Below are positions 62,396-64,000 of a stretch of DNA of 64,000 nucleotides, piece after piece. The position numbers and the translations under genes are program-made. Position 1 is the first letter of the stretch. Each line of letters starts with the position of its first letter. The DNA comes from Aquisalinus flavus. Its GTDB lineage: Bacteria > Pseudomonadota > Alphaproteobacteria > Caulobacterales > Parvularculaceae. The stretch is taken from contig NZ_CP042288.1 of assembly GCF_022559625.1 (NCBI RefSeq), positions 2,614,155-2,678,154 of the forward strand, given 5' to 3'. The notes beneath the pieces were generated by a model. That model saw only the letters and a list, made by a program, of their open reading frames with translations. It made no database searches and was not told where the DNA came from.

Positions 62396-62447
62396 GGCAG
62401 TGTCTTGTTCAATGATTTCCCGCTCTTACGAGCCGGGAAATGATCTC

Positions 62448-62804
62448 TTAAGCCCGTGCCGCATCAGCCTGTTTGGCGAGCGCGGTAAAGCCTTCCGGAT
62501 CGTGCACGGCGATGTCGGCGAGCACCTTGCGGTCGACCTCGATACCGGCCACGGACAGGCCATGCATGAAGGTCGCATAGGTCAGGCCGTTCATGCGGGC
62601 AGCGGCGTTGATGCGCTGGATCCACAGGGAGCGGAAATTGCGCTTCTTGGCCTTGCGGTCGCGATAGGCATATTGGCCGGCTTTCTCGACAGCCTGGTTC
62701 GCGGTGCGGAACAGGCGTGAGCGGGCGCCGTAATAGCCCTTGGCTTTTTTCAGAATTTTACGGTGACGGGCGTGGGACGCTGGGCCCCCTTTGACGCGTG
62801 ACAT
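62448..62804 (-). CDS. rplT: 50S ribosomal protein L20
   Basis: 118 residues. [38 protein letters not shown] is the family N-terminus that binds 23S rRNA, followed by the globular C-terminal half [24 protein letters not shown]. It is downstream of rpmI, 23 bases away. Confidence 0.98.
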   Translation of the reverse strand: MSRVKGGPASHARHRKILKKAKGYYGARSRLFRTANQAVEKAGQYAYRDRKAKKRNFRSLWIQRINAAARMNGLTYATFMHGLSVAGIEVDRKVLADIAVHDPEGFTALAKQADAARA

Positions 62805-62827
62805 GGTTCAGGTCTCCTTATCTCTGC

Positions 62828-63028
62828 TCAGCGCGCGTATGGCATGTATTTGCGCACGATCTTCTGATCGGGCTCGGACATGACGGACAGGCCGCGTTTC
62901 TGGCGGATTTGCTTCGGTGTGCGCTTGATCATGCCGTGGCGCTTGCCAGCGGGGCCGGCCATGATCTTGCCACTACCGGTGACCTTGAACCGTTTCTTGG
63001 TTCCGGATTTCGTCTTCAGTTTGGGCAT
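62828..63028 (-). CDS. rpmI: 50S ribosomal protein L35
   Basis: 66 residues. [22 protein letters not shown] and [19 protein letters not shown] are family-diagnostic. First gene of the rpmI-rplT group; infC, usually just upstream, is absent here. Confidence 0.98.
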   Translation of the reverse strand: MPKLKTKSGTKKRFKVTGSGKIMAGPAGKRHGMIKRTPKQIRQKRGLSVMSEPDQKIVRKYMPYAR

Positions 63029-63105
63029 TTTTCACTTCCTTGTCTGGAATGATCGATAGGCGGGGGAGGCAATACCCTGTGGCCAGCCCGCCGGTTAAAG
63101 CGCGG

Positions 63106-63133
63106 GTTATAGCGGCTTGAGGACGGGAATCAA
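63106..63133 (-). promoter_or_regulatory. Promoter of rpmI-rplT
   Basis: The minus strand shows TTGATT (63133-63128), 16 bases, TATAAC (63111-63106), a near-consensus sigma-70 pair. It would give a leader of about 70 bases before rpmI, enough for an L20-type leader fold. Confidence 0.5.
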
Positions 63134-63180
63134 GCGGATTCTGAGCGTGTTTCCGCCCGCCCGCTGGCGTTTTCACGATA

Positions 63181-63188
63181 TTAACCAT
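63181..63188 (+). promoter_or_regulatory. TTAACCAT motif upstream of the last gene
   Basis: CtrA half-site-like TTAACCAT, 58 bases before the next start codon. Full-site spacing (TTAA-N7-TTAA) is not met. Could be chance. Confidence 0.2.
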
Positions 63189-63238
63189 CTTCTCGCAGAC
63201 TGCTGTCAGGACAGGTCCATAAGAGAGAGGGTCCCCGC

Positions 63239-64000
63239 ATGAATGCCTATATCAAAGCCCTGACGACGCAAGGCTATGTCAGCGCAGAGGACGTTTTGCG
63301 CATGCGCCGGCGCGTGTTCGGCGACCAGGTCGTCGACCATGAGGAAATGGCGGACCTGCTGAAGCTTGCCGCGATGGCGCCGGACGGCGACCCGAGCTGG
63401 CAGCAATTCCTGGGCGAGGCGATGGCCGATTTCTTCATCCGCCAGGGCGAACCGCGCGGCTATATGAGCGAGGAAAACGGCGCCTTCCTGGTGCGCTGTC
63501 TCGACCGGCCCGACGCGATCAACCCTGCCGTGCTCGACGCGCTCGTCCACATGGTCAGACATGCCCACAAGGTGCCGCAGCCAGTGATCGATTTCGGGCT
63601 CGAGGCGATCCGCGCCCATGTGCTCGCCGATGCCGTCATTAATGCCGACGAGGTCGAGCGGGTCCGCGCATTCCTGTTCGCAGCCGGCGGCGCCGGCAAT
63701 GTCGCAATCACCAGGCAGGAGGCCGCTTTCCTGTTCGATCTTAACGATGCCGCCTATTCGGCCAACAATCACCCGTCCTGGGCGGACCTGTTCATGAAGG
63801 CTGTCGGCAATTATCTGATGGCGCATATCGGCTATCAGCCGCCGACACGACGCGAGGCGCTGCGCCGCGAGGCGTGGCTGAAATCGCCAAAGGCCGACAT
63901 TACCGGCTTTTTCGGGCGCATGACCCAGGGCGGGTTCAAGGCGGTAATCGACGCCTATCAGTGGCAGCATCCGCAGGCGGCGGCCAATGACCGCCGCGAG
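63239..64000 (+). CDS. Unrecognised protein with internal duplication (C-terminus beyond window)
   Basis: At least 254 residues, reading MNAYIKALTTQGYVSAEDVLRMRR. No family recognised. Two similar segments are visible: about 41-70 (ADLLKLAAMAPDGDPSWQQFLGEAMADFF) and about 160-195 (EAAFLFDLNDAAYSANNHPSWADLFMKAVGNYLM), each ending in a DPSW/HPSW helix. The repeated pattern is reminiscent of TerB-like helical repeats, but this is a guess. No signal peptide or membrane segment. GAGAGAGG lies 8 bases upstream of the ATG. The frame is open to the last base. Confidence 0.7.
   Translation, partial: MNAYIKALTTQGYVSAEDVLRMRRRVFGDQVVDHEEMADLLKLAAMAPDGDPSWQQFLGEAMADFFIRQGEPRGYMSEENGAFLVRCLDRPDAINPAVLDALVHMVRHAHKVPQPVIDFGLEAIRAHVLADAVINADEVERVRAFLFAAGGAGNVAITRQEAAFLFDLNDAAYSANNHPSWADLFMKAVGNYLMAHIGYQPPTRREALRREAWLKSPKADITGFFGRMTQGGFKAVIDAYQWQHPQAAANDRRE

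Noticed and set aside
62333..62420. TTG-started leader peptide with Phe codons before pheS
   Set aside because: No ribosome-binding site, and the Phe codons largely come from the terminator's T-run; kept only as a remark within the attenuator finding.

Overview
The window is chromosomal DNA from a GC-rich alphaproteobacterium. The evidence is the gene order tsaB-rimI-fur, an alphaproteobacterial-type Fur, a CC0125/CC1285-type lipoprotein, a DUF768 protein, TTAACCAT (CtrA half-site-like) motifs upstream of several genes, and many TadE/TadG-like and outer-membrane proteins. A marine Hyphomonadaceae- or Parvularculaceae-like organism fits, but no rRNA is present, so this is inference. No prophage, insertion sequence, integrase or CRISPR array was seen. 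Gene density is about 90 percent.

Layout. 1-8.0 kb: dapB (cut by the window edge), dnaJ, dnaK and grpE, interrupted by a DUF2061 protein and a convergent pair made of a TbpB-like surface lipoprotein and a SLAM-type (DUF560) outer-membrane translocon. 8-15.8 kb: cutA, fur-rimI-tsaB, a nitroreductase, dodecin, a HicB/HicA toxin-antitoxin pair, nfuA, maeB and two methyltransferases. 15.8-23.4 kb: amino-acid use (putA, a Na+:alanine symporter, a secreted Ntn-type asparaginase) and an exported redoxin. 23.4-28.1 kb: two tandem sRNA-like loci with C-rich loops, a LuxR solo, an AlgD-type sugar dehydrogenase with a glycosyltransferase, and a GNAT. 28.1-33.2 kb: desaturase, M28 peptidase, PhoD phosphatase, SRPBCC protein and TetR regulator. 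33.2-37.3 kb: the ffh-DUF768-rpsP-rimM-trmD-rplS operon with two inverted palindromic repeats. 37.5-41.6 kb: a degenerate glucokinase-like protein and three Tad-type pseudopilin/TadG genes. 41.8-48.5 kb: short asparaginase with a dicarboxylate symporter, a prolyl oligopeptidase, a lipoprotein, an MscS channel and a small membrane protein. 48.6-57.4 kb: a putative signalling and secretion system. 57.5-64 kb: tRNA-Thr(CGT), a GNAT, pheS-thioesterase-pheT, rplT-rpmI, and the start of an unrecognised protein.

The most interesting region is 48.6-57.4 kb. An ECF sigma factor of the TIGR02999/ECF43 type, with Ser-Thr-Gly-Asp where normal ECFs carry the acidic DAED motif, lies divergent to a transmembrane Ser/Thr kinase with a large extracytoplasmic repeat domain. 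On the sigma-factor strand follow three tightly packed genes: an exported protein, a 1186-residue exported protein of unknown function, and a beta-barrel outer-membrane protein. I propose that the kinase phosphorylates and switches on the sigma factor, as in Vibrio EcfP/PknT, to control this exported set.

Other notable items are the two anti-Shine-Dalgarno-type sRNA candidates at 23.5-23.9 kb, the SLAM/lipoprotein pair, the degenerate glucokinase, a short asparaginase with an altered catalytic motif, and a hairpin that would bury the start codon of a methyltransferase.
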